From Planctomycetota bacterium (GTDB lineage: Bacteria; Planctomycetota; UBA1135; GCA-002686595), in assembly GCA_020638855.1 (NCBI GenBank), contig JACKHT010000001.1, positions 1 to 64,000 of the forward strand: 64,000 nt of DNA. The letters run 5' to 3'. Shown here piece by piece: positions 61,958 through 64,000 of the stretch. Every line of letters starts with the position of its first letter. Position 1 is the first letter of the stretch. The notes beneath the pieces are model-generated. The model was not told the DNA's origin. It searched no databases and saw only the letters and a program-made list of their open reading frames with translations. A program made the position numbers and the translations under genes.

Positions 61958-63118
61958 ATGCTACGCAAACTCCTCGATTCCCTGGAGCCGACCTTCAAGC
62001 ACGGCCCCCTCAAGCGTTTTTATCCGTTCTTCGAAGCGGCGGACACGTTCCTCTACACCCCGGGCACGAAGACCCAAAGCGGACCCCACGTGCGCGACGG
62101 CATCGACCTGAAGCGCACCATGATTTCGGTCGTGATCGCTTTGTTGCCCTGCACCCTCTTCGGGATGTGGAACGTGGGCTACCAATCGATGCATGCGGCC
62201 GATCCCAGCCTGACGCCGGGAGCGGCCAATTTCTTCGAGGCCTTCAAGATCGGTCTCTTGGCATTCTTGCCGATCTATGTGGTGACCCTGGCGGTCGGTG
62301 GCACGCTCGAAGCCATCTTCGCCGTGGTCCGCAAGCACGAGATCAACGAGGGCTTCCTCGTCACGTCGCTGCTGTTCCCACTGATCCTGCCGCCCACCAT
62401 TCCCCTGTGGCAGGTGGGCCTGGGGATCGCCTTCGGGGTGGTCGTGGGCAAGGAGATCTTCGGCGGCACGGGGATGAACATCCTCAACCCCGCTTTGACG
62501 GCGCGCCTTTTCCTGTACATCGCCTACCCCGCCCAGATTTCTGGCGACGTGGTGTGGATCGGTACGGCAGGGGGCAAGTGGGCGGATGGCTTCAGCGGAG
62601 CCACGCCACTGGCGGATTTCTACAACACGGGCGTCACCCATGTTCCCTACATGGACGCATTCCTCGGGTTCATCCCCGGGTGCATCGGTGAGACTTCGGT
62701 GGTCGCCTGCCTTCTGGGGGCTGCCTACCTGATCTTCGCCAAGGTGGGTTCCTGGCGGATCATGCTCAGCTGCTTGCTCGGCTTGATTGCCACGGGCTTG
62801 CTTTTCAACGCGCTCAGCCCGAGCCCCGAGCACTACCTGGCGGTCACGCCGTGGTGGCACTTGGCGGTGGGCGGCTTTGCCTTCGGGGCCGTCTTCATGG
62901 CCACCGATCCAGTGTCGGCCGCTCAGACCAACACCGGACGCTGGATCTATGGCTTCCTCATCGGAGCCTTGACCGCCGTGGTGCGCGTGCTCAACCCCGC
63001 CTACCCCGAGGGCATCATGCTGGCGATCATCTTCATGAACGTCTTCGCGCCGACCATCGACTACTACGTAACCAAAGCCAACATCAAGCGCCGGGAGGCC
63101 CGCCTTGGAGTTCAGTAA
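61958..63118 (+). CDS. nqrB: Na+-translocating NADH:quinone reductase subunit B
   Basis: 386-residue integral membrane subunit with about ten hydrophobic segments. The covalent flavin site SGAT (213-216, with the FMN-linked T216) lies in ADGFSGATPL. Other markers are GTGMNILNPALTARLFLYIA and FGAVFMATDPVSAAQT. It forms the sodium path together with the D and E subunits. The nqrC start overlaps its end by 14 bases. Confidence 0.95.
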   Translation: MLRKLLDSLEPTFKHGPLKRFYPFFEAADTFLYTPGTKTQSGPHVRDGIDLKRTMISVVIALLPCTLFGMWNVGYQSMHAADPSLTPGAANFFEAFKIGLLAFLPIYVVTLAVGGTLEAIFAVVRKHEINEGFLVTSLLFPLILPPTIPLWQVGLGIAFGVVVGKEIFGGTGMNILNPALTARLFLYIAYPAQISGDVVWIGTAGGKWADGFSGATPLADFYNTGVTHVPYMDAFLGFIPGCIGETSVVACLLGAAYLIFAKVGSWRIMLSCLLGLIATGLLFNALSPSPEHYLAVTPWWHLAVGGFAFGAVFMATDPVSAAQTNTGRWIYGFLIGALTAVVRVLNPAYPEGIMLAIIFMNVFAPTIDYYVTKANIKRREARLGVQ

Positions 63119-63869
63119 CCGCTACATCCTCAGCTTCGCGCTGGTCATCTGCCTTGTTTGCGCCCTGGGAGTTTCCTCGGCGGCCGTGGCCCTGCGGGCC
63201 CCCCAGCAAGCCAACCTGCTGCTCTACAAGCAGCAAAACGTGCTGCGTGCCGTAGGCGCTCTGGGCGAAGACGAGAAAGCCACGCCTGATCGCGTGAAAG
63301 AGCTCTTCTCGCAGATCCAACAGGTGGTCATCGACCGCAAGACCGGCAAGGTCTTGGATGAGACCCCCGAATCCCTGGACTTGGACAAGATGTCCCGGGA
63401 CCCGGAGCACAGCGAGGCCACCGGCCCGACCTACCGCGACACGCTGGTCAAACGGGTGCCCGACAAACTCCTGGCCTACGAAGTGCACATCCCCGGGAAG
63501 GAGGGCATCGTTCTCCCGATTCGTGGATACGGGCTTTGGTCCACCTTGTACGGATTCCTGGCGCTGAGCCCCGACGGGCTCACCGTCAAAGGCATCACCT
63601 ACTACGAGCACGGGGAAACCCCGGGCCTGGGTGGCGAGGTCGAGAACCCTTCCTGGAAGGCCCAGTGGCCCGGCAAGGAAACCGTGGCACCCGACGGCAA
63701 GGTGCTGCTGGAGGTCGTCAAGTACGGCACGGTGCACCACCCCGAGTACCAAGTCGACGGCATCAGCGGCGCCACGATTACCAGCAAGGGCGTCTCCGGC
63801 ATGATCCACCTGTGGCTGGGAGACATGGGCTACGGCCCGTACTTAGAGACCAAGCGCCAAGTCCAATAG
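63105..63869 (+). CDS. nqrC: Na+-translocating NADH:quinone reductase subunit C
   Basis: 254 residues with an N-terminal membrane helix (about 6-30) and a periplasmic domain. The second covalent flavin site is SGAT at 221-224 (T224; DGISGATITSKGV), equivalent to T225 of Vibrio cholerae. The start is TTG at 63105, with GGGAGG upstream, inside the end of nqrB. It is followed after 13 bases by nqrD, with AGGAG as ribosome-binding site. Confidence 0.94.
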   Translation: MEFSNRYILSFALVICLVCALGVSSAAVALRAPQQANLLLYKQQNVLRAVGALGEDEKATPDRVKELFSQIQQVVIDRKTGKVLDETPESLDLDKMSRDPEHSEATGPTYRDTLVKRVPDKLLAYEVHIPGKEGIVLPIRGYGLWSTLYGFLALSPDGLTVKGITYYEHGETPGLGGEVENPSWKAQWPGKETVAPDGKVLLEVVKYGTVHHPEYQVDGISGATITSKGVSGMIHLWLGDMGYGPYLETKRQVQ

Positions 63870-63882
63870 GAGCGACAAGATC

Positions 63883-64000
63883 ATGGATAAAGAAACCAAA
63901 TCGGTCCTCATCGACCCCTTTCTGATCAAGAACCCGATCACCATCCAGGTGCTCGGTATCTGCTCGGCCTTGGCCGTCACCACCCAGCTCAAGCCCGCGA
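63883..64000 (+). CDS. nqrD: Na+-translocating NADH:quinone reductase subunit D, 3' partial
   Basis: The first 39 codons of nqrD before the window ends. The stretch LIKNPITIQVLGICSALAVT is the family's N-terminal region, and the position after nqrC in the canonical order supports it. The ATG follows TAGGAGCGACAAGATC, which contains a good ribosome-binding site. NqrE and NqrF should follow outside the window. Confidence 0.9.
   Translation, partial: MDKETKSVLIDPFLIKNPITIQVLGICSALAVTTQLKPA

Overview
The window is high-GC, densely packed bacterial chromosome with no rRNA, tRNA, CRISPR array, insertion sequence or phage gene that I can see. Lipid A and heptose genes (lpxK, an LpxL-like acyltransferase, hldE, a GT9 heptosyltransferase, a WaaP-like kinase) show a Gram-negative outer membrane. 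A Na+-translocating NADH:quinone reductase operon suggests a marine or sodium-using organism. The large secreted proteins, Ser/Thr kinase with TPR repeats, CotH/beta-helix proteins and the C-terminal module of the first gene fit a marine Planctomycetota lineage. That assignment is inference from gene style, not from a marker gene.

Layout. 0-8 kb: 3' part of a secreted subtilisin, an FHA-GAF-sigma54 activator, a YkgJ-type cysteine-cluster protein, an enoyl-CoA hydratase and a WaaP-like kinase. 8-11 kb: two tandem glutamate dehydrogenase genes, the second lacking two active-site lysines, closed by a strong terminator. 10.9-18.2 kb (minus strand): HAD-P-loop fusion, rpoZ, lpxK, LpxL-like, an unknown deoxyhypusine-synthase-like gene, hldE and a TSUP permease. 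18.4-24 kb (plus): M28 peptidase coupled to an asymmetric heterodimeric ABC exporter. 24-39 kb: GT9 transferase and two copies of a TPR-protein/CotH-kinase-beta-helix gene pair; the second copy lies in one operon with a VTC-type polyphosphate polymerase and a DUF4956 membrane protein. Between the copies sit an aldehyde ferredoxin oxidoreductase fused to a MoaD-like tail, an M50 protease and a degenerate metallophosphoesterase. 39-43.4 kb: a patatin fused to a ferredoxin domain and a transmembrane Ser/Thr kinase. 43.4-51 kb (minus): a seven-gene operon running from propionyl-CoA carboxylation through methylmalonyl-CoA to succinyl-CoA, then dapE and dapD, which uses succinyl-CoA. 51.4-60.4 kb: ExbD, an RRM protein with a long leader, a giant repeat protein, an RluA-type pseudouridine synthase, an HD-GYP response regulator and a formylglycine-enzyme-like secreted protein. 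60.6-64 kb: nqrABC and the start of nqrD.

The best candidate for an undescribed system is the VTC polymerase / DUF4956 / TPR / CotH-beta-helix cassette at 33.5-39 kb with its partial duplicate at 25.3-28.9 kb. Its parts suggest coupled polyphosphate synthesis and surface protein phosphorylation. Other unusual items are the AOR-MoaD fusion, the patatin-ferredoxin fusion with a C-x2-D-x2-C cluster site, the lysine-less glutamate dehydrogenase partner and the succinyl-CoA-to-DAP operon.
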